Shown here one piece after another: positions 1-7,989 of a stretch of DNA of 64,000 nt. Every line of letters begins with the position of its first letter. Position 1 is the stretch's first letter. Source of the DNA: Paenibacillus amylolyticus. Lineage in GTDB: Bacteria > Bacillota > Bacilli > Paenibacillales > Paenibacillaceae. The stretch is taken from assembly GCF_003719335.1 (NCBI RefSeq), contig NZ_RIAS01000001.1:372001-436000 (forward strand). Direction: 5' to 3'. The position numbers and the translations under genes are program-made. The notes under the pieces are model-generated. The model did no database searches. It was given only the letters and a program-made list of their open reading frames with translations, and had not been told where the DNA came from.

Positions 1-762
1 CCGCTGAAGTATAGGACCAATTACTTCATCCCTTGTCCAGATGGTTAGTGTTTCGGCTCCGATATCATCGAGTATCAGTACAGATGCTGTCCGTAGAGAA
101 TCAAGTTTGCTCTCGACTGTTTCTGTCTTGGAGCTAATAGCATCTTTGACTTCTAACAAGAAATCCGGCACATAAACCATGAGAACATCTATGTCGCATT
201 TGGCTAGTTCTTGAGCAATTGCTCCAGCGATTCGGCTTTTACCTACACCCATCGGGCCGTAAAGATACAACCCTTCTGTCGTTTGCCCTGGAACGAATGT
301 GCTACAGAACTTCACTGCCGCTGTAATGGCAGCCAAGCGTTGCGGATCAGGTTCGATGTCGTCAAAAGTCGCATCCAGAATATGAGCCGGTATAAAGTGG
401 CTTTTGATCTTCTGACCAATCCCCTGTTGTCTCTCGTAATCCTTTAACAAATTGCATTTCCTGAGTCTAAACACCAACTCGTCCGATTTGTTAGGGTTTG
501 GTTCTTCAACGCTCCTATGCCCCTTCTGGATGTTCTGACAGCCCGTTAGACCCGGACACGCCTCACATGCATCACATTGAGCAAGATGCTCTGATACATC
601 TCTATATCTTCTTGGACTCGTTAGGTCACCTGAACGATCAGGGTACGTCTGTCTGAGCCGCTTTATTTCTGGATGGTTATCAATCTGTCGGATAGCCGCC
701 TGCTGTCTTTCCGCAAAATCAGGAGGGATCAGCGCCTTTAATTCTTCTTCGAAGCTCCCCAT
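1..762 (-). CDS. Phage DnaI/DnaC-type helicase loader ATPase (partial)
   Basis: AAA+ ATPase expected to load the replicative helicase at the element's origin. The 254 visible residues contain a four-cysteine cluster (CDACEACPGLTGC, about residues 63-75), a Walker A motif GPMGVGKS (169-176) and a Walker B motif LILDDIG (229-235). The gene starts at the ATG at 760-762 and runs off the left edge, so the C-terminus is missing. It begins 4 nt after the stop of the initiator gene, so the two form the usual phage initiator-loader pair. Function is by family and context. Confidence 0.85.
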   Translation of the reverse strand, partial: MGSFEEELKALIPPDFAERQQAAIRQIDNHPEIKRLRQTYPDRSGDLTSPRRYRDVSEHLAQCDACEACPGLTGCQNIQKGHRSVEEPNPNKSDELVFRLRKCNLLKDYERQQGIGQKIKSHFIPAHILDATFDDIEPDPQRLAAITAAVKFCSTFVPGQTTEGLYLYGPMGVGKSRIAGAIAQELAKCDIDVLMVYVPDFLLEVKDAISSKTETVESKLDSLRTASVLILDDIGAETLTIWTRDEVIGPILQR

Positions 763-766
763 ACTC

Positions 767-1795
767 TCACACTCCTTGTTTTGACCGTAAAGCAGCCAAC
801 ATTTCTTTTAAATCATCCTCTGTCACAGTAGCTTCGGATTCTTCATCAGGTCGAGTGTCCGGCACAGGAACTACAACCTCATTTGAGTTTTGCCGTTTGG
901 CATGTAGCGAATATACAACCGTGGCACAATAACTCAGGTTTCGTATCTGATCCCATTTGTTTTTGGGTTTAAAATTGTTGAATGCCTGGTCAATCCCGTC
1001 TAAGACTGTTTGGAGCGGAATCCTTTCAGCCTTAAACTGATTGACTGTCTCTTCATCGTTGAAAGATATCTCTAATCCTTTACCTCTCCTCTGGAGATAA
1101 CGAGATGCGACTTGATTGCGATAATCGATTTGGGAAACCTCCTGATCAGAGCCGGTATCTGCTTCAGGTTTAGGAGCGGAATCCGGGTTTCCCTTGTATG
1201 GTTCAAATAATGAATCGGGATTGCTTAAACAACAACTAACTTTAATACTGTCTTTAAACATGTCTTTAGACGTGCCCTCAGCCTTACTCTCGCAAGGGTT
1301 TGACCCCTCTTCGACTTCCACTTTTCGTAACTCGTCAGTTACACTTTTCGTAACTTCGGAGTTACACTTTTCGTAACTTTCAGGCAATTCGTCTTCTGTT
1401 TGAGTTACACTTTTCGTAACTTTGGTTTTACTCAAGTTAAGTGAAATAAGTTCGGAAAACTTGTCTCGATCCCACTCTTTCACGAGACTAACTCGCCATT
1501 CATCGTAGTTCTTGTTCAGTGAATAAATTTGCTTTCCATCCCATGAGATAACCTTACATTGTCGTAAATAGCTGATCTCTTTTTTGGCATCCTGTATACG
1601 CACTCCACACAGTTCAAAATGCTTGAGGAGTGGTATGACAGCCTCTTTCTTTTGGCAGCCATAAGAGAGTCGTAGAACGAGCTTGAGTACCTTCTGTTGA
1701 CGTTCAGTGAACTTCCTACTGATGATCTCGTCCCAAATTTCATTAGCAATTCCGATATATCCGTTTTTTAACTGGGGACTTGCCACTCTCCTCAC
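767..1795 (-). CDS. Phage replication initiator, RepO-like winged helix protein
   Basis: Likely binds the element's origin and recruits the helicase through the adjacent loader. The N-terminal 120 residues match the pattern of phage replication protein O / Rep_O domains (NGYIGIANEIWDEI, then RLSYGCQKK, then an NKNYDEW segment). The middle is acidic and low in complexity and contains repeated TKSVT peptides. These are encoded by DNA repeats that look like origin iterons. The C-terminal part resembles DnaD-type tails but I cannot assign it firmly. The GTG start at 1795 has no good ribosome site, and another GTG lies at 1786. Confidence 0.75.
   Translation of the reverse strand: MRRVASPQLKNGYIGIANEIWDEIISRKFTERQQKVLKLVLRLSYGCQKKEAVIPLLKHFELCGVRIQDAKKEISYLRQCKVISWDGKQIYSLNKNYDEWRVSLVKEWDRDKFSELISLNLSKTKVTKSVTQTEDELPESYEKCNSEVTKSVTDELRKVEVEEGSNPCESKAEGTSKDMFKDSIKVSCCLSNPDSLFEPYKGNPDSAPKPEADTGSDQEVSQIDYRNQVASRYLQRRGKGLEISFNDEETVNQFKAERIPLQTVLDGIDQAFNNFKPKNKWDQIRNLSYCATVVYSLHAKRQNSNEVVVPVPDTRPDEESEATVTEDDLKEMLAALRSKQGV
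1318..1420. repeat. Iteron-like direct repeats inside the initiator gene (probable origin)
   Basis: Three exact copies of the 17-mer GTTACACTTTTCGTAAC lie at 1338-1354, 1361-1377 and 1404-1420. A partial copy (CCACTTTTCGTAAC) ends at 1331. Repeat ends fall at 1331, 1354, 1377 and 1420, so three are spaced 23 bp apart and the last 43 bp. Each unit is itself partly palindromic (GTTAC...GTAAC). Repeats within an initiator coding region are the arrangement seen in lambda O and many phage origins. That this is the origin is inference. Confidence 0.75.
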
Positions 1796-1908
1796 CCCGA
1801 AACTTCAAATGACACGCTGTTGTTATTTGCAAAATCGAAACAACATGATATAATTCTTTCAATTGTTTAGGTAACTGATCGTGTTGGTAGCACGATTAAC
1901 TTTAGGAC

Positions 1909-2271
1909 TCATTTGATACTGTTGTTGCGGTAGACTCTTCTGCAATAGTAGTTACAAAAGAGTCCTTCTTCTTTTGGATCAGGAAATCTCTGGCCCGAGA
2001 ATACTTCTCTATCACAGTGTTTACACAAACCAATCACTGTCCCTTCAACCTTGTAGCCTGATGGCTCTTTCCAGATTAACCCTTCATACTCTGCGTTCTT
2101 ATCTATTGACCGTTCCAACTCTTCAAGATCGTTACGAAGGACTTTGATTTTCTTCTTGATGGACTTAATACTAAGTTCCATTGCTAATGCATCTATTGCA
2201 TCATCACACAAGTCCCTAATCTGTCTTCGCAACACTCTGGTTTGCATTAACTTCTGAGTGCGAACCATCAT
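1909..2271 (-). CDS. Phage-type protein with C-terminal zinc-finger-like motif, unknown function
   Basis: A 120-residue product not recognised by family. Residues 1-75 are charged and predicted helical, possibly coiled coil (KKKIKVLRNDLEELERSID). The C-terminal third has CKHC and CNYYC pairs about 24 residues apart, which would suit a single zinc-binding finger. Its ATG overlaps the stop of the upstream 33-aa gene by 4 nt (ATGA), so the two are translationally coupled within the early replication operon. Confidence 0.6.
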   Translation of the reverse strand: MMVRTQKLMQTRVLRRQIRDLCDDAIDALAMELSIKSIKKKIKVLRNDLEELERSIDKNAEYEGLIWKEPSGYKVEGTVIGLCKHCDREVFSGQRFPDPKEEGLFCNYYCRRVYRNNSIK

Positions 2272-2369
2272 TTCTTTTTAGCAATGTTTCTTTGAATAAT
2301 TTCATGTTGCAACGGTTTGTGTGACCAGGCACGGGCCAAGTCATCCAGAGTCATGAATTTGTATCCCAT
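2268..2369 (-). CDS. 33-aa small protein in the phage early operon
   Basis: A short gene beginning MGYKFMTLDDLARAW and ending in a lysine cluster. It has a good ribosome site (TAGGAG, about 8 nt before the ATG at 2369), and its TGA overlaps the next gene's ATG by 4 nt. It lies on the same strand and between real operon genes, which favours a genuine gene. Function is unknown; the start resembles a short helix-turn-helix or adaptor segment, but that is only an impression. Confidence 0.55.
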   Translation of the reverse strand: MGYKFMTLDDLARAWSHKPLQHEIIQRNIAKKK

Positions 2370-2384
2370 CGGTTTCAACTCCTA

Positions 2385-2813
2385 TCAGATGTGGTCTTCC
2401 GGACGAAACTCCTTTATGAATTCAACTGCATCTTCAAAATCAATCCGCCGAACATGACTGTACTTCGCAACTTCGAATCGTTCCTTCAACTTGCTCCAAA
2501 TCATACGGCGGTAACGTCCGACCACCACTTTGAACTTTTCCTCGGTTTCTTTGTATCGGTCTTTTGTCAGGACATTCGATTTAATGCGGACCAAAGATTG
2601 AAGTTGATAACATTCATTATCCGTGAGCGTAACGCTATCACGTACCTCCTGAACCATCATTTGGACTTCCTCTACCTTCTCAGTTACATCCATTTGCATT
2701 TGTCTGATGCCATCAACCAGACCACGTATGGCCTGTCCCTGAGCCTCAGTCAGCTGCATCTGTCTTTCTACTACCGACAAGAAATCAGGCTGGTTTGAAT
2801 TAATCAATGTCAT
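2385..2813 (-). CDS. ORF6C-domain phage protein
   Basis: A 142-residue protein. The N-terminal half is a long amphipathic helix (MQLTEAQGQAIRGLVDGI onward), and the C-terminal half has the pattern of the ORF6C domain found at the ends of phage antirepressor and Rha-type proteins (LTDNECYQLQSLVRIKS, WSKLKERFEVAKYSHV). It lacks the Bro-N or KilA-N DNA-binding half usually fused to this domain. It overlaps the end of the parB gene by 14 nt, so it is in the same operon. The role is unknown, probably regulatory. Confidence 0.7.
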   Translation of the reverse strand: MTLINSNQPDFLSVVERQMQLTEAQGQAIRGLVDGIRQMQMDVTEKVEEVQMMVQEVRDSVTLTDNECYQLQSLVRIKSNVLTKDRYKETEEKFKVVVGRYRRMIWSKLKERFEVAKYSHVRRIDFEDAVEFIKEFRPEDHI

Positions 2814-3927
2814 TTGTATCTACCACCTTTCTGGAGTTAATTGCTGGTCGGATCTGGTCAATAAAGGTTTGGAGCATATCAAGACCTTCTGACAGCCGTT
2901 TCTTCTCGGAACTACTTGCATTTGATACCGCACCAAGCATAAATGATGAGATACCAACCTTTTGAAGAAACTGTTTTACATGAATGCTGATCTGAATAGT
3001 GTTGCTATCTGCCTCGAAACGAAGTTTTTTCATTTGGACTGCCGCATGCTGATCATCGAAGTTGTCAGGCTGTTGAAGTTTCAATGTCTCCAACTCTTCT
3101 TTCGTTCGTTGATAGCCAGCTTTGAGTTCATCTGCTTTCAGACGTTCGGCTTCTACCCCAACTTCAAGCTTGTCCTTCCAGTATTGGTCACGCTCTTTGA
3201 GTTTCAGCGCTACCTCCTGGTCTTTCTGCTCCAACATGACTTCCGTCTCTTCGTCCCTGCGCTCAACTGCTGCTGCAACAGCCTCGTCCAATTGGTCTGC
3301 TGGAATTGCATCTTTATATCGCCGTTCAATATCTAATTTCTCTTGTTCAGCTTGCTCGGCGCGCTTCTCAGCCGCTTCAAGCCGTTCTTTTGTCTCCGTA
3401 AAAGCCTTATGTGTGGAAATGATCCCTGCGTCAAGCTGCTGAATAATTTCCGGCGTTGCATTTTCCATAATGTACTTGGCTTTGTCATAGGTTCTCCCTG
3501 ATCCAAAGCCTGCTTGATCAGCTACGATGTCGCGAACCTGTCCGGCAGGCTGCTCAGGAATATTTTCCTTGCCTCCAGCCATTCGCTCCTTTGCCTTAAT
3601 TCGTTCAACATCCTCAAGGCGTTTGGCCCATTCGACTCGCTCCGAGAAAGTGAATTCCCTTCGATGTTCATTCTCGGAAATTTCCAATCGGAGCTGGTGT
3701 TCATAATCCTGTATCTCCATGACGCGAACCGGGATTTCCTTACGATCCAGATACTGATGAGCACGCAACCGGCGTTCTCCAGCTATCAATTGATAATCTG
3801 GTGTTACAAGGATAGGATTGATAAGTCCGTTTTGATCAATGTCTTTTGCCAACTCTTCGATGCCGCTGAAGTCTTTACGGATTCGGTCACTGACTTTGAT
3901 TTGATTTATCTCGATTAACAAAATCAT
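2800..3927 (-). CDS. ParB/RepB/Spo0J-family nuclease-domain protein
   Basis: A 375-residue protein. The N-terminal ParB/sulfiredoxin-type domain shows GLINPILVTPDYQLIAGERRLRAHQYL, with the GERRLRAH signature at about residues 51-58. A helix-turn-helix-like region follows, then a long charged coiled coil (about residues 175-290). A chromosomal Spo0J would sit beside Soj/ParA; no ParA is seen here. In this phage early region it is more likely a regulator or replication accessory than a true segregation pair, though low-copy maintenance of an excised form is possible. Confidence 0.75.
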   Translation of the reverse strand: MILLIEINQIKVSDRIRKDFSGIEELAKDIDQNGLINPILVTPDYQLIAGERRLRAHQYLDRKEIPVRVMEIQDYEHQLRLEISENEHRREFTFSERVEWAKRLEDVERIKAKERMAGGKENIPEQPAGQVRDIVADQAGFGSGRTYDKAKYIMENATPEIIQQLDAGIISTHKAFTETKERLEAAEKRAEQAEQEKLDIERRYKDAIPADQLDEAVAAAVERRDEETEVMLEQKDQEVALKLKERDQYWKDKLEVGVEAERLKADELKAGYQRTKEELETLKLQQPDNFDDQHAAVQMKKLRFEADSNTIQISIHVKQFLQKVGISSFMLGAVSNASSSEKKRLSEGLDMLQTFIDQIRPAINSRKVVDTNDID

Positions 3928-4006
3928 TCCCCTTTCTAAAGGCTATTGAATTAAAATGTCGAATGTTTAACCTTAGTAACATACTTTGTGAAGGAGAGTG
4001 TTATTT

Positions 4007-4378
4007 TTGACTATTCATCCTATTAAAGAACAGTTGGATTTTAAGGTTGAAACATTGAGCAAAGCCGCTTCGTTATTCAATCAAGGAGATTGCACTGTAA
4101 GTATCATTACAACTTTCGGAAAGATTGAAGGTGTTATGAAACCTACTAAAAAATACAATTCTGAGGATTTGAATTACCTTATGGAAGTAGCGGTTTCAGA
4201 ACATTCGTCTTACTTGGAGGAACAAAACTCCGATGAAAAGTTGCAATATAATTTCATCACTTTGGACAGAGCAGTCGTTTCGCCATTTTCGGGCTGTAAC
4301 TCCATTGAGTATGAACAATTAGTTGTGTACACTGATCAGATCGTCGCCTTTAGTCTTTTGAAAGATGGGCCGAGATAA
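4007..4378 (+). CDS. Hypothetical phage-region protein
   Basis: About 123 residues from a TTG start at 4007, chosen because AAGGAG at 3991-3996 is well spaced from it; an upstream GTG at 3998 lies too close. There are no motifs I recognise. It is transcribed opposite to the neighbouring early genes and its end overlaps the convergent 4350-4901 gene by 29 nt. Composition is soluble and acidic. Confidence 0.5.
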   Translation: MTIHPIKEQLDFKVETLSKAASLFNQGDCTVSIITTFGKIEGVMKPTKKYNSEDLNYLMEVAVSEHSSYLEEQNSDEKLQYNFITLDRAVVSPFSGCNSIEYEQLVVYTDQIVAFSLLKDGPR

Positions 4379-4901
4379 AAGCGATACAGTATCTAAAAGT
4401 CCTTATCCTATCTTCTGGATGTTTAGGGCTGTAGTCAGTGAAACACTTTCGAATCAACTCAATAATTCTATCCAACGGGATATCCCACGAAGATACCTCT
4501 CTAATCGTTTCTAAATCATCAGTGGTTGGAGTTTTGCACGATAGTTCTATAAACATATCAAGTATTTTCTGTTCCTTGTCATCCATTGATTTAAGCGACC
4601 CAATGGCATATTCCGAACGACACCTTGTTACAATCTCAGAACGTTCCTGCCAGAACTTTTGAGCGTAACTTTTCGTCTGATCTACATTACTGTCTTGCAT
4701 AACCAGGACTGTCTTTGCTTGTACATAAACATCTTCGTCTGCTAAACGTTCTCTATGATATTTCCTTTTAAGTTCGTAGGGTTGATATAGCCCTACGGAT
4801 ATTTTTGTTACACCAGAACGATTAGAGAGTTCATGAATTAACTCCTCCGAACTGAAACCATCCAACGATACTTTTTCTTGTTCGCTAATTGGTTTGTTCA
4901 T
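4350..4901 (-). CDS. Hypothetical protein of the phage early region
   Basis: About 183 residues starting MNKPISEQEKVSLDGF. The ATG at 4901 follows GGAGG by 7 nt, whereas the longer reading back to 4943 has no ribosome site. The C-terminal part (IIELIRKCF, RIRTFRYCIAFI) resembles the tail region of phage DnaD/replication accessory proteins (compare the IRNLSYCATVVYSL stretch of the initiator at 767-1795), which may mean a shared domain. Function is not assigned. Confidence 0.55.
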   Translation of the reverse strand: MNKPISEQEKVSLDGFSSEELIHELSNRSGVTKISVGLYQPYELKRKYHRERLADEDVYVQAKTVLVMQDSNVDQTKSYAQKFWQERSEIVTRCRSEYAIGSLKSMDDKEQKILDMFIELSCKTPTTDDLETIREVSSWDIPLDRIIELIRKCFTDYSPKHPEDRIRTFRYCIAFISAHLSKD

Positions 4902-4914
4902 GTTATACCTCCTC

Positions 4915-5223
4915 TCAACTTCCTTTCTTGTAATTCGCGGCACGTTGTTCAGCCCTCCATGCTTCTAAGTCTGAAAGTCTGAGTTTAATCGCTGGTCTCT
5001 TAGAACCGGTTACTCCATAACGTTCATGAGGAATGCTACCTTCCTGACACATGCGATAAATCAGTTTCTCAGAAACACCTATGTGAGTTGCTGCCTCTGC
5101 CACATCCAAGGTCTTATCAATTAAGCCAGCAAATTCAGCCCGAAGCCGATTTTCGAATTCGCTTACCCGTTCAGCGACGATGGTCCTGATTACACTATCA
5201 AAAGCATCCCATGTTCTATCCAT
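4915..5223 (-). CDS. Excisionase-like helix-turn-helix protein
   Basis: A 102-residue protein. The C-terminal half is a MerR/excisionase-type helix-turn-helix of the kind that binds att or promoter DNA (DVAEAATHIGVSEKLIYRMC, then GSIPHERYG and a basic strand LRLSDLEAWRA). AAAGGA precedes the ATG. It lies 13 nt upstream of the 183-aa gene and downstream of the Cro-like gene, so it is an early lytic gene. It could act as Xis for the integrase at 6587, or as a transcription factor. Confidence 0.65.
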   Translation of the reverse strand: MDRTWDAFDSVIRTIVAERVSEFENRLRAEFAGLIDKTLDVAEAATHIGVSEKLIYRMCQEGSIPHERYGVTGSKRPAIKLRLSDLEAWRAEQRAANYKKGS

Positions 5224-5272
5224 ACTGTGTTTCCTTTCTTCAAAATTGTGTTATACTGAGCGGGTCAATATA

Positions 5273-5473
5273 TTATTTTTTTACTAAATCATCCAATGTG
5301 CAATTAAGAGCGCTGGATAGTTTAACTAAGGTTTCTGTGTATGGACCTTGTTTTTTCTTTCCAATGTTGTATAGCGCGGATACCGTCACTCCACTTTCCT
5401 TAGAAAGGCGGTAGATGGTCCACCCTTTCGCTTCTATTAGTCTTTGAATGTTCAATTCAATTGTTTCTCCCAC
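5273..5473 (-). CDS. Cro/C1-type HTH regulator (Cro-like)
   Basis: A 66-residue XRE-family DNA-binding protein made almost wholly of one helix-turn-helix domain (WTIYRLSKESGVTVSALYNI). The GTG at 5473 is preferred because AGGAGG precedes it by 8 nt. It is divergent from the cI-like gene at 5666, and the two share a 190-bp control region with three palindromes. By position it is the Cro or early-operon regulator that opposes the repressor. Confidence 0.75.
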   Translation of the reverse strand: MGETIELNIQRLIEAKGWTIYRLSKESGVTVSALYNIGKKKQGPYTETLVKLSSALNCTLDDLVKK

Positions 5474-5499
5474 TACTCTCACCTCCTGAAAACATATTA

Positions 5500-5629
5500 T
5501 AACTCTATGGTGTTATATTCAAACAACAATATAACTCAATAGAGTTAACAAATCCCCTATTCTCTTTCATTTGCTTCATCTCGCTTGACTTATCTCCCTT
5601 TTATGTTTTATTATAACTTTATAGAGTTA
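5500..5629. promoter_or_regulatory. Divergent immunity control region with three operators
   Basis: Three related 16-bp palindromes occupy 5500-5515 (TAACTCTATGGTGTTA), 5532-5547 (TAACTCAATAGAGTTA) and 5614-5629 (TAACTTTATAGAGTTA). A rightward promoter TTGACT / TATTAT (5585-5590 and 5609-5614, 18-bp spacer) runs into the third site. A leftward TATAAT (5497-5502 on the minus strand) touches the first. Each regulator could thus block its own or its opponent's promoter, as in lambda immunity. Binding is inferred from symmetry and position. Confidence 0.75.
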
Positions 5630-5665
5630 TAACTATTAAGAGATACAACATTAGGAGGCATTCAA

Positions 5666-6091
5666 GTGGATTTAGCGGATAAAATCTTAGAGTTAATGAA
5701 TGAACAAGGAATTACTAAATATAGACTCTCTAAAGAAACCGGTGTCTCCTACACAGGTCTTACAAAAATTCTTTCCAGACAAACAAAGCATCCTCAAGTC
5801 GACTCACTTCAAGCGATTGCGAGTTTCTTCAATAAACCAACTGATTACTTTCTTGAGCAAGAAAATGATCAACAAAATCAAGTTCCAGAGTGGGCAACGC
5901 CTAAAGACCTAGCTGACATAAAAAAAATTCTTGAAGAAGATCAACCAGTTTTATTCGATGGGGTTCCAATTACAGACGAAAATCGTCAGAGAGCTATGGA
6001 CATTCTTACCGGATTGCTTTGGGAAGCAAGAGACTTAAATAAGAAAACCTATGGACGTAAGAAAAAGGCTGCACCTAAAGAAGAAGAGTAG
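5666..6091 (+). CDS. Phage repressor, XRE family (cI-like)
   Basis: A 141-residue protein with an N-terminal helix-turn-helix (ITKYRLSKETGVSYTGLTKI) and a C-terminal acidic/basic tail with no RecA-dependent peptidase fold. The GTG start follows AGGAGG. Repressors lacking a self-cleavage domain are typically removed by an ImmA-type protease, and one is encoded next door. The gene probably maintains the integrated state by binding the palindromes just upstream. Confidence 0.8.
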   Translation: MDLADKILELMNEQGITKYRLSKETGVSYTGLTKILSRQTKHPQVDSLQAIASFFNKPTDYFLEQENDQQNQVPEWATPKDLADIKKILEEDQPVLFDGVPITDENRQRAMDILTGLLWEARDLNKKTYGRKKKAAPKEEE

Positions 6092-6511
6092 GTGAACTCT
6101 TTGGATGAAATCATTCACAAGCTTGTTCGCAGATTCAAGACAAACGATCCCTTCGTCATAGCGAAAGGACTTAACATAATTATTAGACATGCAGAATTTA
6201 ATGAAGGCACAAGGGGGTTTTACTACAGAAGATTACGAAGGAGATTTATTGTTATTGATAACGGTCTGTCCGAGGAATGGCAACGGGTAGTATGTGCTCA
6301 TGAACTTGGTCATGATCGTCTCCATTCAGGTTTGAGTCAGTTCTGGATTGATGAACATACATTTTTCAACACAGGGAAATACGAAAGACAAGCCAATCTT
6401 TTTGCTGTAAAACTCCTAACTCACTCAACAGAGCAAGAACTGGGAGAAACCGAAGAAGCTTATCTCTTGCGGTGCGGAGTTCCAAAACAATTACACAACC
6501 TGAAAATGTAA
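6092..6511 (+). CDS. ImmA/IrrE-family metallopeptidase
   Basis: A zinc peptidase with the HELGH motif (VCAHELGHDRLH, about residues 69-73) and the downstream ERQANLFAVKLL helix that supplies the third ligand in this family. It starts right at the stop of the repressor; either GTG 6092 or TTG 6101 (preceded by AGGTGA) is possible. In ICEBs1 and related phages, ImmA cleaves the ImmR/cI repressor to trigger induction. The adjacent non-cleaving repressor fits that scheme. Confidence 0.85.
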   Translation: MNSLDEIIHKLVRRFKTNDPFVIAKGLNIIIRHAEFNEGTRGFYYRRLRRRFIVIDNGLSEEWQRVVCAHELGHDRLHSGLSQFWIDEHTFFNTGKYERQANLFAVKLLTHSTEQELGETEEAYLLRCGVPKQLHNLKM

Positions 6512-6586
6512 CTTTGCGCTTTCCAGCCGCAAGGCTGTTTACCATACACAAAAACAGAACATACGTTCTAAACGGAGGAGAAAAAG

Positions 6587-7885
6587 GTGGCAAAGGGAAG
6601 TATAGAAAAAAGAGGGAGAAATACATGGAGGCTTACGGTTGATTTAGGACTGAGAGCAGACAACACGCGGAATCGCCCTCGAAAAACTATCACAATCGAA
6701 GATGAGGCTCTATTAAAAACGACAAAACGATTAAGCGACTACCTTGACAATGAATTAGCTAAATTTAAAATCGAAGTAGAGGCCGGGGCTTATATTGCTC
6801 CTGAAAAAACGAAGTTTAGTGACTTTATTAAAGTCTGGCACGAGCAGTATGCTAATGACCCAAAGAACCTTTCCATAACAACCCTAAATGTTTATGATAA
6901 CATCATCGAATCTAGATTGATTCCCGCCTTTGGAAATGATCGAATTGACCAGATTTCAACATTAAAGATAATTTCATTTTTCCATGAGATGGAGAAACCT
7001 GGAATGAGGAAACCTCCTAATAGTAAGAGACCACTAAGCGAAAAACAAAAAGCTAAACTACTCGAACCGCTCGATGCCAGTACTTTAGCCATCTTCCATC
7101 GCGTACTTAAAAATATATTTTCGCGTGCAGTGGAATGGAAAATGATTAAGGAAAGTCCTATGGAAGGTGTTAAAAAACCAGTCGCTAAAAACACAAAAGA
7201 AAAATTAATTAAACAAAGAGACAACCCTCAGTACTATGACGAAGCGGAGGCTCAAGAAGTAGTCGATGCCCTGTATAAAGAAACGAGAAAATGGAGGTTG
7301 CTAGTCTTGGGGTCGATGATGGGAGGATTCCGAAGAGGAGAATTAATTGGATTAGAGTGGCCGGAAGTTTTCTTCAAAAATAACGTTATCAGAGTAGAAA
7401 ACAACATCCCGTTCACATTGAAAGGCGAGCCTGTTGAAAAAGAACCGAAATCTAAGGCTTCATATAGAGATGTAGACATGCCTGACTGGTACATGGAGGA
7501 GTTAAGTCTTTATGAAAAAGAGTGGCAAGAAGAGAAAGATTTTTTAGAAGATAAATGGCTCGGTGGTGATAGGAAATATGTATTTCATAACGGAACTGGA
7601 AAGCCTTATTATTTCCAACATCCTTCAAGATGGTGGAAAAGATTTTGCAAAAGACATGGGATTCGGTATATTAAGTTTCATGGATTAAGGCACAGTTCTG
7701 GCACTTTACTACTTGAAGATGAAGAAGAAGCTAATTTCGACTCAATCCTAATCGTTATACAAAGAAGATTAGGACACGCTAGACTCTCCACAACTTCCGA
7801 CACTTATGTCCATGTAACTAAAAAAGTAAAGACTAGAATAGCCGGAAAACTAAATAAGTTCAATCCTTCAGAACCACGAAAATGA
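6587..7885 (+). CDS. int: Tyrosine site-specific integrase
   Basis: A 432-residue phage-type integrase that would join attP and attB by strand exchange. Visible parts are an N-terminal AP2-like arm-binding segment, a SAM-like core-binding domain (about 75-195), and the catalytic domain with Arg in GGFRRGELIGLEW, HGLRH (His-x-x-Arg), the LGH histidine, and the nucleophile Tyr in SDTYVHV. GTG start follows GGAGGAG. It lies about 100 bp from the tRNA-Val 3' end, as expected for the gene next to attL or attR. Confidence 0.93.
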   Translation: MAKGSIEKRGRNTWRLTVDLGLRADNTRNRPRKTITIEDEALLKTTKRLSDYLDNELAKFKIEVEAGAYIAPEKTKFSDFIKVWHEQYANDPKNLSITTLNVYDNIIESRLIPAFGNDRIDQISTLKIISFFHEMEKPGMRKPPNSKRPLSEKQKAKLLEPLDASTLAIFHRVLKNIFSRAVEWKMIKESPMEGVKKPVAKNTKEKLIKQRDNPQYYDEAEAQEVVDALYKETRKWRLLVLGSMMGGFRRGELIGLEWPEVFFKNNVIRVENNIPFTLKGEPVEKEPKSKASYRDVDMPDWYMEELSLYEKEWQEEKDFLEDKWLGGDRKYVFHNGTGKPYYFQHPSRWWKRFCKRHGIRYIKFHGLRHSSGTLLLEDEEEANFDSILIVIQRRLGHARLSTTSDTYVHVTKKVKTRIAGKLNKFNPSEPRK

Positions 7886-7897
7886 TAAAAATTAGTT

Positions 7898-7919
7898 CGT
7901 CCCCAATCCGTCCCCAATC
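7898..7919. repeat. Tandem 11-bp repeat next to integrase, possible arm-type site
   Basis: CGTCCCCAATC occurs twice in direct succession at 7898-7908 and 7909-7919, between the integrase stop and the tRNA. Integrases of this class often bind short GTCCCC-type direct repeats flanking the att core. Binding is inferred from position. Confidence 0.5.
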
Positions 7920-7950
7920 GGGTATTTTTTGCTCAATTACATGCGTCTTA

Positions 7951-7983
7951 AAAAAAGAAAAAACCTTGCTACACAAGGTTTTC
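7951..7983 (-). terminator. Terminator of tRNA-Val
   Basis: AAAACCTTG and CAAGGTTTT form a 9-bp stem with a 5-nt loop, followed on the minus strand by a long T-rich tract. It lies just after the tRNA 3' end and may also stop integrase transcription. Confidence 0.75.
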
Positions 7984-7989
7984 ATGTTA

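Noticed and set aside
211..447. 78-codon plus-strand ORF
   Set aside because: Antisense shadow of the helicase-loader ATPase, whose Walker motifs are unmistakable.
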